NCBI RefSeq assembly: GCF_013410655.1
Contig: NZ_JACCFP010000001.1
Span: forward strand, 3,681,501-3,745,500
DNA length: 64,000 nt
Direction of reading: 5' to 3'
From: Nocardioides thalensis
GTDB lineage: Bacteria > Actinomycetota > Actinomycetes > Propionibacteriales > Nocardioidaceae
In this document: one piece after another, positions 30,523 to 38,966 of the stretch
How the letters are laid out: each line of letters begins with the position of its first letter
Numbering within the stretch: position 1 is the first letter of the stretch
The notes under the pieces: generated by a model
What the model was told of the DNA's origin: nothing
Databases searched by the model: none
Seen by the model: only the letters and a program-made list of their open reading frames with translations
Translations under genes and position numbers: made by a program

Positions 30523-31719
30523 CTACCCCCAGATGCCGGTCTTGCCGGCGACCCGGCCGCGGACGGCCGACACCAGCCGCGGGAACCGCTGCTGGACCGC
30601 CACGAACTCGTCGACCAGGGACATCCGTGCGCCCTTCGCGACGTCGCCCGCCAGCTCACGGCCGACGGTCGACCAGGCGCGGCGGCGCCACTTGTCGTAG
30701 GCGGCCGCCTGGGCGGGGTCGAACGGCGACGGCGGCACCTGGCCGGCCTGCGCCTGCACGCGCCACGCGCGGCGCAGCAGCCGCGGGATGCGGCGGCCGC
30801 GGGTGTCGACGTTGTAGCGATAGGCCGGCGCCTCGGGGAGCTGCGCCTGGTGCTTGAGCACCGCCTCGGCGTACTCCAGGCACAGCGCCTCGACGGCGTC
30901 GCGCTGGTCCTCGATGTGGTCGCCGGTAGCGCCCTCGAAGCGCGTCGACAGCGCGAGCGGCTGGTGCGGGTCGAACGCGTGGAAGTGGAACAGCCGCAGC
31001 CGCTCGTCGGTGCCGCGGATCGCGTAGCCCTGGTCGTCGTGGGCGAGCGGGCGCTCGTGCAGGTTGAGGACGCCCACGTTGTAGCCGTGGTGGCGCAGGC
31101 TGCGCGCGCGGAACAGGTCGGCGCCGACGTCCATCCACTTCTGGTCCACGAACAGACCGCTCATGAAGTCGACGAGGCAGTCCCACTCCAGCCGGGCCCA
31201 CCACCAGTCCAGCGCCGGGATCCCGCGGCGGTCGAAGCCGCAGAAGCCGAGGTTGTAGATGCCGACCGCGAGCTGATGACCCTCGGTCGCCGGGGCCTCG
31301 GGCGGCAGCGGGTGCAGGAAGTGGGAGGTGAGCAGGACGCCGCCCTCGCTGGCCGCGAGCTCCCCGGGCAGCTCGGACATCGCCGAGGTCACGTAGGTGT
31401 CGGGGTCGAGGTAGAAGACCTGGTCGTTGTCCTCGAGCAGGCGCTTGAACAGCAGCGGCTTGACGGCCGTGGCGAACTCGACCAGCTCGTAGTAGGTCGT
31501 CATCGCCCGGATCTTCTCGAGCGGGAGGCCGAGGAAGTCCGTGCCGACGATGCGCACGCCCGGCAGGTCGGGCAGCTGGTGGTCGTCGGCGTGCTCGGCG
31601 TCGATCAGGAAGATGACGAGCTCGGCGCCGCCCTGGTGGCGGCGCACGCTGTCGGCGAGCGCCAGCGCCTTGGGCAGGTAGTTCTCGGCGAGGACCGTGC
31701 AGTAGGTCGGCTCAGCCAT
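30523..31719 (-). CDS. Glycosyltransferase (GT-A, GT8-like)
   Basis: A 398-residue protein beginning AEPTYCTVLAENYLPKALAL, with AVKPLLFKRLLEDNDQVFYL followed by DPDT, the D-x-D metal site of GT-A enzymes. The arrangement (short N-terminal strand, long helix, D-x-D near residue 105) resembles GT8-type transferases. The C-terminal 100 residues are basic and variable. Its start overlaps the acetyltransferase stop by 8 nt, placing it last in a minus-strand operon. Confidence 0.78.
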   Translation of the reverse strand: MAEPTYCTVLAENYLPKALALADSVRRHQGGAELVIFLIDAEHADDHQLPDLPGVRIVGTDFLGLPLEKIRAMTTYYELVEFATAVKPLLFKRLLEDNDQVFYLDPDTYVTSAMSELPGELAASEGGVLLTSHFLHPLPPEAPATEGHQLAVGIYNLGFCGFDRRGIPALDWWWARLEWDCLVDFMSGLFVDQKWMDVGADLFRARSLRHHGYNVGVLNLHERPLAHDDQGYAIRGTDERLRLFHFHAFDPHQPLALSTRFEGATGDHIEDQRDAVEALCLEYAEAVLKHQAQLPEAPAYRYNVDTRGRRIPRLLRRAWRVQAQAGQVPPSPFDPAQAAAYDKWRRRAWSTVGRELAGDVAKGARMSLVDEFVAVQQRFPRLVSAVRGRVAGKTGIWG

Positions 31720-32356
31720 GGCGGGTCGCTCCCTGCTTCTCGCGGGCGTAGGCGATGAAGCCGTCGATGTCCTTGCTGGCGAGCAGCGGCACGGCGGCCT
31801 TCACCTCCTCGTCGGGCCAGTCCCACCACTTGATCTCGAGCAGGGCCTCGATCTGCTCGGGGGTCGCGCGGTACTTCAGCACCCGCGCGGGCGCGCCGCC
31901 CATCACGGCGTAGGGCGGGACGTCCTTGGTGACGATCGCACCGCCGGCGATCACCGCGCCGTCGCCGATCTTGACGCCGCTCCGGATGAACGCGCGCTGG
32001 TAGATGATGACGTCGTTGCCGATGTAGGTGTCCTCGGACGGCACCGGGTTGCCGTCCTTGCCCGCGCCGGGCATCCGCCAGTTGATGCGGAACGGGTACT
32101 GGCTGACGGTGTCGGTGGGGTGCTGCCCGCCGAGCATGATCTGCGCGGTCTCCGACAGCGAGCAGTACTTGCCGACGTGGAGCTTCGTCTCGTCGAGCAT
32201 GTAGCTCATGATGATCGGCACGCCGTACGTGTGCTCGCCCATGGTCACCCGGCCGGCGCGGGTCAGGCGCTTGAGCTGGGCCTCGTTGCGGCCGACCACC
32301 GCGTCCCGAGCCGCCATCAGGCGGTGCCAGATCCTGCGGAGCAGGTTGACGATCAC
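31712..32356 (-). CDS. Hexapeptide-repeat O-acetyltransferase (CatB-like)
   Basis: A 214-residue left-handed beta-helix acetyltransferase of the xenobiotic/Vat type. It shows YCSLSETAQIMLGGQHPTDT with the catalytic His, YIGNDVIIYQRAFIRSGVKI, and the C-terminal VMGGAPARVLKYR. In glycan loci such enzymes O-acetylate sugar residues. The GTG start at 32356 overlaps the FkbM stop (GTGA). Confidence 0.87.
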   Translation of the reverse strand: MIVNLLRRIWHRLMAARDAVVGRNEAQLKRLTRAGRVTMGEHTYGVPIIMSYMLDETKLHVGKYCSLSETAQIMLGGQHPTDTVSQYPFRINWRMPGAGKDGNPVPSEDTYIGNDVIIYQRAFIRSGVKIGDGAVIAGGAIVTKDVPPYAVMGGAPARVLKYRATPEQIEALLEIKWWDWPDEEVKAAVPLLASKDIDGFIAYAREKQGATRHG

Positions 32357-33252
32357 GACGCGTGCTCTCCCATCGTCTCGGGGACCAGTCGGTGGAGGAC
32401 CTCGCGGGCCGCGGCGTCGTCGGCGTGCGTGACGGCGACGTCCCAGTAGCGGCGGTCGCGGGGGCCGGTCGGGTCGACCTGCTGCGAGAGTCGCGGGAGG
32501 TCGGCGATCGGCGCCCGCCCGAGCGCACGGCCGCCGTTGTCCCAGATCGCGACGGTGTCGTAGCCCAGCGCGGCGAGCTCGTCCCAGATCGGCTCCGGGT
32601 CGTTGCCGGCCATCCGGGTCAGGCGGCGGTCGTACTCGAAGAACAGCACGGGAGGCTGGTCGGCCCACGCCTTCGCGATCGCCGGCACCAGGAGCACCTC
32701 GTAGCCGTCGGTGTCGGACTTCGCGAGCCGCAGCCGCGCGAACTCGGGGTGCGCCGCGCGCAGGTCGGCGGCGGAGACCGTCGGTACGCCGACCGACTCG
32801 CCGGCGACCTCGAAGCGGGTGGTGCCGCCCGACCGCACGGGCGTGAGCGCTTCGGCGGTCTCGCCGGTCGCGAGCAGCGCCTCGACGACGGTCACCCGCT
32901 CGTCGGTGCCGACGTTGAGGTCGAGGTACTCGAAGTAGTAGGGGTCACCCTCGACGCACAGGACGCGACCGCCGGCGGCGTCGAGGATCTGCAGCGCCGA
33001 GTCGCCGACGTTGGCGCCGATGTCGAGCACGGTGAGCTCGTCGCCGGTGGCCGCCAGGCCGGCGGCCAGCGCGACCAGGTTCTTGCCGTACGGCGAGTCG
33101 CCGCGCGTGTAGTCGGGGAGGTGGTGCGACCACGGCAGCACCATCTCGACGCCCTGGATGTTGCGGACCACCTTGCGGTCGGGGAACCGGTCGCGGATCG
33201 CCCACGACGCCTTCAGGCGTACCGCGTTCAGGGCCGTACCTAGTCGCACCAT
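32353..33252 (-). CDS. FkbM-family methyltransferase
   Basis: A 299-residue protein with VLDIGANVGDSALQILDAAG as SAM loop, VEGDPYYFEYLDLN after it and LRLAKSDTDGYEVLLVPAIA, the FkbM acidic strand. AGGAGG lies directly before ATG 33252; GTG 33249 is an equally good start. It is followed by coupled acetyltransferase and glycosyltransferase genes, so the operon modifies and extends one unit. About 26% identical by eye only in motifs to the other FkbM gene (19138), so not a recent duplicate. Confidence 0.85.
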   Translation of the reverse strand: MVRLGTALNAVRLKASWAIRDRFPDRKVVRNIQGVEMVLPWSHHLPDYTRGDSPYGKNLVALAAGLAATGDELTVLDIGANVGDSALQILDAAGGRVLCVEGDPYYFEYLDLNVGTDERVTVVEALLATGETAEALTPVRSGGTTRFEVAGESVGVPTVSAADLRAAHPEFARLRLAKSDTDGYEVLLVPAIAKAWADQPPVLFFEYDRRLTRMAGNDPEPIWDELAALGYDTVAIWDNGGRALGRAPIADLPRLSQQVDPTGPRDRRYWDVAVTHADDAAAREVLHRLVPETMGEHAS

Positions 33253-33308
33253 TCCTCCTGCCGTCGGCCCCCCAACGTCGTGTCCCAACGTCGCGTGCCG
33301 TCGCGAGG

Positions 33309-34526
33309 TTACGGCATCTTCGAGCGCTTGCGGCGGAGTCCGAGAACGGTCCACCAGATGGCAGCTGCGACACCCTGGCCGATGGCGGTTCCCCAGTAGG
33401 CACCGAGGGCGCCGTCGACGAAGACGCCGATCGTTCCCGTGGCCACGACGCCGAACGTCGTCGCGATGTCGAGGGTCGTCGTGGTGCGGATCGCGCGGGT
33501 CCCGTTGAGGTAGGAGCGCGGTCCCGCGACGAGCCCGAGGCACAGGATGTGGAGCGACGCGGCGACGAGGAGCGGCTCGGTGGCGAACCACGTGTCCGCG
33601 AGCACCAGCTGGCCCACGGAGTCCGGGATCAGCAGGAGGACCGCCACGTTGACGAGCCCGATCGACATCGCCAGCACCGTCGTACGGCGAAGGTGGCGCG
33701 AGGCCGCCGCGGGGTCCGCGTCGTTGGCGATCTCGGAGACCCCGGCGGCGACGGCCGCGGTCTGGAACGTCATGTAGGGGCGGATGAGCAGCAGGGCGCC
33801 GCGCACGGCGCCGAGCGCGAAGGCGCCCGCGACCGCCGCGACGGTGACCGAGAAGCCCAGCACCGCGCCCTGGGTCGCGAGGTAGGACATCAGGTAGCGC
33901 CAGGAGAACGACCAGCGCTCCCGCAGCCACGCCCGCGCGCCACCGAGGCGGATCCGGTGCTGGGCGAACACCAGCAGGGAGGCGAGCGCGCCCGGTCCGA
34001 CCCACGCCAGCGTGAACCAGGTCAGCGAGATGTCGTCGAGGGCGATCACGGCCACGAACGCCGTCGTGCTCAGCACCAGCCAGGTCAGGTCGAGCACCAG
34101 CGAGAGCGACGGTCGCTGCACGGCGAACCCGAGGTAGCGCCCGAGGTCGTGGAGGATCAGGCCGGGGAACGCGAGGCCGAGGATGAGCATCTCGGGGGCC
34201 AGCGGGAGGTCCGCCAGGTGGAGGACGCCGGCGAGCGCCAGGATCAGGGCGCCCATGCCGACGCCGAGCACCAGTGCGCTCGAGACCGGCGCGCCCACCC
34301 GGTTGCGCGCGTCGTCGGGGTGCACGAGGAGCGGGTCGCCCACGAGCGAGCGGGTGACCCCCTGCGCGCCTGCGTAGATCACCAGGATCAGGCCGAAGTA
34401 GCCGAAGGCGGCCGTGCCGAGCAGGTGCGCCGACAGCAGCGCGATGAGCAGGTTGGACGCTCCGGACACGATCTGGTCGATCGTGATCACGCTCAGGCGC
34501 CGCCCGGCACCGGCTTGGCTTCCCAC
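33309..34526 (-). CDS. Polysaccharide flippase (Wzx-like, MOP superfamily)
   Basis: A 405-residue membrane protein with about 12 hydrophobic segments and the Wzx/MATE-type layout, starting IDQIVSGASNLLIALLSAHL with LGTAAFGYFGL after it. It would flip the lipid-linked repeat unit to the outer face of the membrane. GTG 34526 has GAGGGG upstream. It is probably the first gene of the minus-strand series flippase-FkbM-acetyltransferase-glycosyltransferase, with a 56-nt gap to FkbM. Confidence 0.88.
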   Translation of the reverse strand: MGSQAGAGRRLSVITIDQIVSGASNLLIALLSAHLLGTAAFGYFGLILVIYAGAQGVTRSLVGDPLLVHPDDARNRVGAPVSSALVLGVGMGALILALAGVLHLADLPLAPEMLILGLAFPGLILHDLGRYLGFAVQRPSLSLVLDLTWLVLSTTAFVAVIALDDISLTWFTLAWVGPGALASLLVFAQHRIRLGGARAWLRERWSFSWRYLMSYLATQGAVLGFSVTVAAVAGAFALGAVRGALLLIRPYMTFQTAAVAAGVSEIANDADPAAASRHLRRTTVLAMSIGLVNVAVLLLIPDSVGQLVLADTWFATEPLLVAASLHILCLGLVAGPRSYLNGTRAIRTTTTLDIATTFGVVATGTIGVFVDGALGAYWGTAIGQGVAAAIWWTVLGLRRKRSKMP

Positions 34527-34618
34527 GTTTCCCCTCGGAGCAGTTCCATCGCCCCGGTGTCTCGGGGAGTTGTTCAGTCGGCCGCGAGCCTAGTGTTTCC
34601 GTATGTAGAGTGCGCGCC

Positions 34619-35488
34619 ATGCCGACGACCGAAGGATCCGGGCTGCGCGAGTGGGCGACCCGGGTGGTCCAGTGGGAAGCCGGTCGCTCCGGCCTCAAGC
34701 GCGGGGTGCAGGTGGCCGCACGGGTGCGCGGTGCCGCACTCACCGCCGCCGGGACCAACATCCCGGAGATCGCCAACATCTACGCCGCGGGCTCGCCCAA
34801 GGCGGGCAGCCAGTGGATGAAGCACCTGTTCCACCACCCGCTGGTGCGCGCGGAGACGGGCCTGTTCACGCTGCCGCAGCTCGACTACCAGATGGTGCGC
34901 GTCCGCGCGTTCCCGCCGGGCACGTTCGTGCCGGGCATCTACATGAGCTATCCGGAGTTCCGGGACTGGCCGAAGCCGTGGAACCACCGCACCGTCTACA
35001 TGTTCCGCGACCCGCGCGAGCTCGTCGTCAGCGGCTACTTCTCGGCGACCAAGACCCACCGCAAGGTGCACATCCCCGAGCTCGAGGTGTTCCGCGAGGA
35101 GCTCCGGCACATCCCGATCGAGGAGGGCCTGCTGCGCCTCATCGACCAGGCGGCGCCGCGGCTGCGGGAGATCGAGACCTGGGTCGGCGTCGACGACCCG
35201 ACGATCGCGACGTTCCGGCTCGAGGACATCGACCACGACCCGCGCACCGAGGTGCCGCGGATGCTCGAGCACTGCGGTGTCTTCCTCAAGCCCGAGGCGC
35301 TCGAGACCGTGCTCAACGACGTGTCGCGCGACGCGCTCCAGGCCGCCGACCTCGCGCAGCGCGGCGACGGCGAGTCCCACTACCGGGTCGACCGCTCGAG
35401 CTTCCGCGAGATCTTCGGCCCCGAGCACTACGCGGCGATCGAGGAGATCATCCCCGGCCTCGCCAAGCGGCTCGGCTATCCCGACTGA
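34619..35488 (+). CDS. Sulfotransferase domain protein
   Basis: A 289-residue protein with AAGSPKAGSQWMKHLFHHPL near residue 50 (5'-PSB loop for the PAPS phosphosulfate) and MFRDPRELVVSGYFSATKTH (3'-PB loop). It uses PAPS to sulfate a hydroxyl, plausibly a sugar of the surface glycan. A TAGAGT box lies exactly 7 nt before ATG 34619, so the mRNA is probably leaderless; a GTG three codons upstream is less likely. It is divergent from the flippase gene and precedes a methyltransferase. Confidence 0.87.
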   Translation: MPTTEGSGLREWATRVVQWEAGRSGLKRGVQVAARVRGAALTAAGTNIPEIANIYAAGSPKAGSQWMKHLFHHPLVRAETGLFTLPQLDYQMVRVRAFPPGTFVPGIYMSYPEFRDWPKPWNHRTVYMFRDPRELVVSGYFSATKTHRKVHIPELEVFREELRHIPIEEGLLRLIDQAAPRLREIETWVGVDDPTIATFRLEDIDHDPRTEVPRMLEHCGVFLKPEALETVLNDVSRDALQAADLAQRGDGESHYRVDRSSFREIFGPEHYAAIEEIIPGLAKRLGYPD

Positions 35489-35511
35489 CCCGACTGAGAG
35501 GCCACTCCCCC

Positions 35512-36297
35512 GTGCGCGACGACCTCGACCCCGACCACCCGCTCGCCCGCCTCTACCCCGAGGTGGTCGCCGGCGGCTTCACCCGTCACGACGGCTTCGT
35601 GGAGTTCTTCTCCCGCATCAACGCGCTGCTCCCCGACAAGGCCGACGTGCTCGACTTCGGCGCCGGCCGCGGGGGCTGGACGGACGCGCCGCTGTCGCCG
35701 TACCACCGCCGGCTGCGTGACTTCCGGGCCGCCGGGCACCGCGTCGTCGGCGTCGACGTCGACGAAGTGGTGACGGAGAACCCGTCCGTCGACGAGGCCC
35801 ACGTGATCACCCCCGGTGAGCGGCTGCCGCTGGCCGACGACGCGTTCGACCTGGTCTTCGCCGACCACGTGCTCGAGCACGTCGACCACGCCGACGCCCC
35901 GTTCGTCGTCAGCGAGCTCCAGCGGGTGCTCCGGCCCGGCGGCTGGTTCGCGGGTCGCACGCCCAACAAGTGGGGCATGATCGGCGTCGGCGCGCGGATG
36001 GTGCCCAACGACCTGCACGTGCGCGTGCTCGAGAAGCTCCAGCCCGGGCGCCAGGAGCGCGACGTTTTTCCGACCCGCTACGCGATGAACACCCGCCGCG
36101 ACCTCGCCCGGCTGTTCCCCGCCGACCGGTGGAACCTCTTCGTCTACGGCCACGCGAGCGAGCCGCAGTACGCCGGCTCGAGCACCGCGGCCTGGCGGGC
36201 GGCGTCGCTGGTCGACCGGCTCACGCCGCCGCGGTTGCAGCCGACCCTGATGGTGTTCGCCCAGCTGGCTCAGCCTCGTCCGTCGACGACGGCGTGA
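35512..36297 (+). CDS. SAM-dependent methyltransferase
   Basis: A 261-residue protein with VLDFGAGRGGWTDAPLSPYH (SAM loop), DLVFADHVLEHVDHADAPFV and LRPGGWFAGRTPNK. It is a class I methyltransferase of the glycan-locus type. GTG 35512 follows GAGAGG by 10 nt. It lies 23 nt after the sulfotransferase and its 3' end overlaps the convergent ligase gene by 77 nt. Confidence 0.82.
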   Translation: MRDDLDPDHPLARLYPEVVAGGFTRHDGFVEFFSRINALLPDKADVLDFGAGRGGWTDAPLSPYHRRLRDFRAAGHRVVGVDVDEVVTENPSVDEAHVITPGERLPLADDAFDLVFADHVLEHVDHADAPFVVSELQRVLRPGGWFAGRTPNKWGMIGVGARMVPNDLHVRVLEKLQPGRQERDVFPTRYAMNTRRDLARLFPADRWNLFVYGHASEPQYAGSSTAAWRAASLVDRLTPPRLQPTLMVFAQLAQPRPSTTA

Positions 36298-37591
36298 ACC
36301 AGGCGATCGCGCTCATCGCGATCGGGATCCAGATGCTGCGGTCGTAGAGGCTCGGCACGAAGAAGCCCCAGGCGACGTAGATCCACATCGCGTAGCAGAG
36401 CCGGCGGTGGACCGAGGAGCTGAACAGCGGCCGGGCGAACGCGAAGATCACGAAGAGATAGCCGACGGTCCCGACGACGCCGATGCCGACGAGGACCTCC
36501 AGGAAGTTGTTGTGGATGTCGAACAGGTCGATCAGGCCGTCGCCGAACCACGGGCTCGCCCAGAACCGGTCGACCGCGGTCTCGACGCCCTCGGAGCGTG
36601 CGATGTTGGATCCGGCCGTCGACTCGTTGCCGAGGAGCCGCTCGATGGCCGGGATGTCGGCGCCGAGCTCGACCACCAGCGGCAGGCAGGCCACGCCGAG
36701 ACCGGCGACCAGGCCCATGAGCAGGCCGCTGAGCGCCGAGCGCTCGACGAGCGGGAACAGGACGAACACGCCGGCGACGACCAGCACGGCCGCGCGGCTG
36801 CCGCTGAACATGATCGAGATCCCGCACAGGGCGGCGGCCCCCAGCACGCACACGCGGCCGATCGTCGAGCGGTGGCGGAAGAGCAGGTAGATCAGCAGGC
36901 CGACCGACATGAGCGCCGCCTGCCCGAAGAAGTTCGGGTGGTTGGTCATGCCGAAGTGACGGCCGTTGGTCACGTGGCCCTGCGCGATGCCGCCCGCCCA
37001 GCTGATGAAGTGCCCGATGACATAGCTCCACGCCAGGATCTGCAGCACCCGCGACGAGGGAGCCCACATGATGATGAACGCCGGCAGGCCGATCATCACC
37101 GCGAGCCAGAAGACCAGCGCGATCGCGCTGAGCAGCTGCTCCTCGGAGAGCACGGTCGCGACCAGTCCGGCGATCGTGATGATCGAGACGCCGATGACGT
37201 AGGTCAGCGGGAGCCGGAGCCGGCCCCGGAGCAGGTTGGGGATCAGCAGCAGGAACCCCAGCACGAGCAGGCCGTCGGTCGGCGTCGCCGTGCTGCCGGC
37301 GGGCGCCAGGCCCTTGTACATCGGCGCCGTCGCGAACGCGGCCATCAGGGTGAGCACGGCGGTCCGCTCCCGGCCGATGATCACCAGCACCAGGATGTAC
37401 GCCGCCGCGCCGCATGCGAGGACGGCCTCGAGCAGGCCTCCGCTCGTGGCGACGACCGCCAGCGCAACGGCCACCAGCGCGAGCAGGATCGTCGGGGGCA
37501 GGATCGAGCCGCGGCCACCGGCGGGCGCGCCCGTCGGGTCGACGATCGCACGAGTGTCTCGTGTCGCGATCGGCCCAGCCTTCTCAGCCAC
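36221..37591 (-). CDS. O-antigen ligase/polymerase-like membrane protein
   Basis: A 456-residue protein with about 11 membrane segments. A large external loop contains FDIHNNFLEVLVGIG (conserved His of the WaaL/Wzy family), and SGSRAAVLVVAGVFVL marks the Wzy_C region. In a Wzx/Wzy-type pathway this is the polymerase or ligase that joins exported repeat units. GTG 37591 with GGAAGAGAG upstream is preferred over a GTG at 37624. Confidence 0.87.
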   Translation of the reverse strand: MAEKAGPIATRDTRAIVDPTGAPAGGRGSILPPTILLALVAVALAVVATSGGLLEAVLACGAAAYILVLVIIGRERTAVLTLMAAFATAPMYKGLAPAGSTATPTDGLLVLGFLLLIPNLLRGRLRLPLTYVIGVSIITIAGLVATVLSEEQLLSAIALVFWLAVMIGLPAFIIMWAPSSRVLQILAWSYVIGHFISWAGGIAQGHVTNGRHFGMTNHPNFFGQAALMSVGLLIYLLFRHRSTIGRVCVLGAAALCGISIMFSGSRAAVLVVAGVFVLFPLVERSALSGLLMGLVAGLGVACLPLVVELGADIPAIERLLGNESTAGSNIARSEGVETAVDRFWASPWFGDGLIDLFDIHNNFLEVLVGIGVVGTVGYLFVIFAFARPLFSSSVHRRLCYAMWIYVAWGFFVPSLYDRSIWIPIAMSAIAWFTPSSTDEAEPAGRTPSGSAATAAA

Positions 37592-37649
37592 GTCTCTCTC
37601 TTCCCGGTGGGGTACCGGTCTCACCGGCGGCGCGAGTCGCGAGTCTAGG

Positions 37650-37925
37650 TCAGCCTCCGGCGAAGGGAGGAAGGAACTCGACGGTCGAGCCCGGCGGGAC
37701 CTCGACCTCGGCCGCGTCGCGGGTCGCGACCGGCTGGTCCCCGAGCAGCACCGAGCACACCTGGATCACCTCGCCGAGGCGTGAGCCGGCGTGGCGGCGT
37801 ACGACCTCCTCCTTGAGCTGCGCGAGCGTGAGCGGGCCCGGGACGTCGATCACGTCCTCGGCGGTGCCGGCCGCAGATCGTGCGGCGGCCCAGTAGTGGA
37901 CCCGGATGACCTGCATCTCATTCAC
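37650..37925 (-). CDS. MoaD/ThiS-family small sulfur carrier
   Basis: A 91-residue ubiquitin-like protein ending in the diglycine FLPPFAGG, the site that is adenylated and thiocarboxylated in MoaD/ThiS proteins. It contains the beta-grasp pattern VHYWAAARSAAGTAEDVID. No partner (MoaE or MoeB) is encoded nearby. A MoaD-like gene beside glnR fits my memory of actinobacterial synteny. GTG 37925 has a GGGAGG-type site 8 nt upstream. Confidence 0.85.
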   Translation of the reverse strand: MNEMQVIRVHYWAAARSAAGTAEDVIDVPGPLTLAQLKEEVVRRHAGSRLGEVIQVCSVLLGDQPVATRDAAEVEVPPGSTVEFLPPFAGG

Positions 37926-38066
37926 GTGGTGATCCTCCCCGTGTCGGGCCGATTTCGGCTAGGGTCCCCGAAAGGAAAACCGGCCGGAGCCCAGCGTTGC
38001 GTTTCGGTCTCTCGATCCGGCACCGCCCTCTGCGCCCTCCCGCGCTGGTGCCGAGAGGAGGCCACC

Positions 38067-38819
38067 ATGAGCACACTCCTGCTGCTCACCAGCGCGCTGC
38101 AGCCCTCGGCCGAGGTCCTGCCCGGCCTCGCGCTGCTGGGCCACCAGGTGAAGATCCTGCCTGCCGAGGGCAGCGCGCTCCTCGAGGCGCCCGACGCCGA
38201 CCTGCTCCTCGTCGACGGGCGGCACGACCTGGCCGGCTCCCGTGACCTGTGCCGGCTCATCCGCACCACCGGCACCGACGTCCCGGTGATCCTCGTCGCG
38301 ACCGAGGGCGGCCTCGCCGTCGTCAGCCACGACTGGGGCATGGACGACGTCGTGCTGCACACCTGCGGCCCCGCCGAGCTCGAGGCGCGGATCAAGCTGG
38401 CCATCGGCCGGCTCACCGCCGCCCGCGAGGCGGCCGATCCCGAGGCCCACGTCATCCGCTCCGGCGAGGTCGTCGTCGACGACGCGACCTACACCGCGAA
38501 GGTCGGCGGCCGGGTGCTCGACCTGACGTTCAAGGAGTTCGAGCTGCTGAAGTTCCTCGCGCAGCACCCGGGCCGGGTGTTCTCGCGCCAGCAGCTGCTC
38601 CAGGAGGTCTGGGGCTACGACTACTTCGGCGGCACCCGCACCGTCGACGTCCACGTCCGCCGGCTGCGCGCCAAGCTCGGCCCCGAGAACGAGACGCTCA
38701 TCGGCACCGTCCGCAACGTCGGCTACCGCTTCGTCCTCCCGTCCAGCCGCGAGGAATCGGCAAACGACACACAGGCAGAACCGGCCGCGGGGAGCGAAGC
38801 GACCCACGCGGCCGGGTAG
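38067..38819 (+). CDS. glnR: GlnR-like orphan response regulator
   Basis: A 250-residue OmpR-type regulator with an atypical receiver (LLLLTSALQPSAEVLPGLAL, DADLLLVDGRHDLAGSR) and a winged-helix domain (LDLTFKEFELLKFLAQHPGR, GTRTVDVHVRRLRAKLG, GTVRNVGYRFV). The match to mycobacterial and streptomycete GlnR is close throughout. GlnR lacks a partner kinase and controls nitrogen assimilation genes, often with phosphate and carbon cross-talk. It lies just before mshD as in Mycobacterium. GAGGAGG precedes ATG 38067. Confidence 0.9.
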   Translation: MSTLLLLTSALQPSAEVLPGLALLGHQVKILPAEGSALLEAPDADLLLVDGRHDLAGSRDLCRLIRTTGTDVPVILVATEGGLAVVSHDWGMDDVVLHTCGPAELEARIKLAIGRLTAAREAADPEAHVIRSGEVVVDDATYTAKVGGRVLDLTFKEFELLKFLAQHPGRVFSRQQLLQEVWGYDYFGGTRTVDVHVRRLRAKLGPENETLIGTVRNVGYRFVLPSSREESANDTQAEPAAGSEATHAAG

Positions 38820-38820
38820 C

Positions 38821-38953
38821 CAAGTCGGCCGGCGCTGGTCGCCAACTTCTGCCGACTCAGCGCCGTCCGCCAGCGAGCTTCTGCCGAGTCGGCGCGTGAT
38901 CACCAGCCGACTCGACGTCGTACCCGCGTGAACACGAGCCGACTCGGCGCTGG
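38821..38953. repeat. Cluster of palindromic GCCGACTCGGCG repeats between glnR and mshD
   Basis: Four copies of a GCCGA[CG]TC[GA][GA]CG core lie at 38851, 38883, 38906 and 38938, in alternating orientation, with a degenerate fifth (AAGTCGGCCGGCG) at 38822. Copies 1-2 and 3-4 are each 32 bp apart, copies 2-3 are 23 bp apart. The arrangement fills the entire 147-bp gap between glnR and mshD and can form several alternative hairpins. Confidence 0.65.
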
Positions 38954-38966
38954 CTATGGTCGAGGG

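Noticed and set aside
38821..38953. CRISPR or tRNA-like structure from regular palindromes
   Set aside because: The repeats alternate in orientation with no unique spacers and no tRNA signature.
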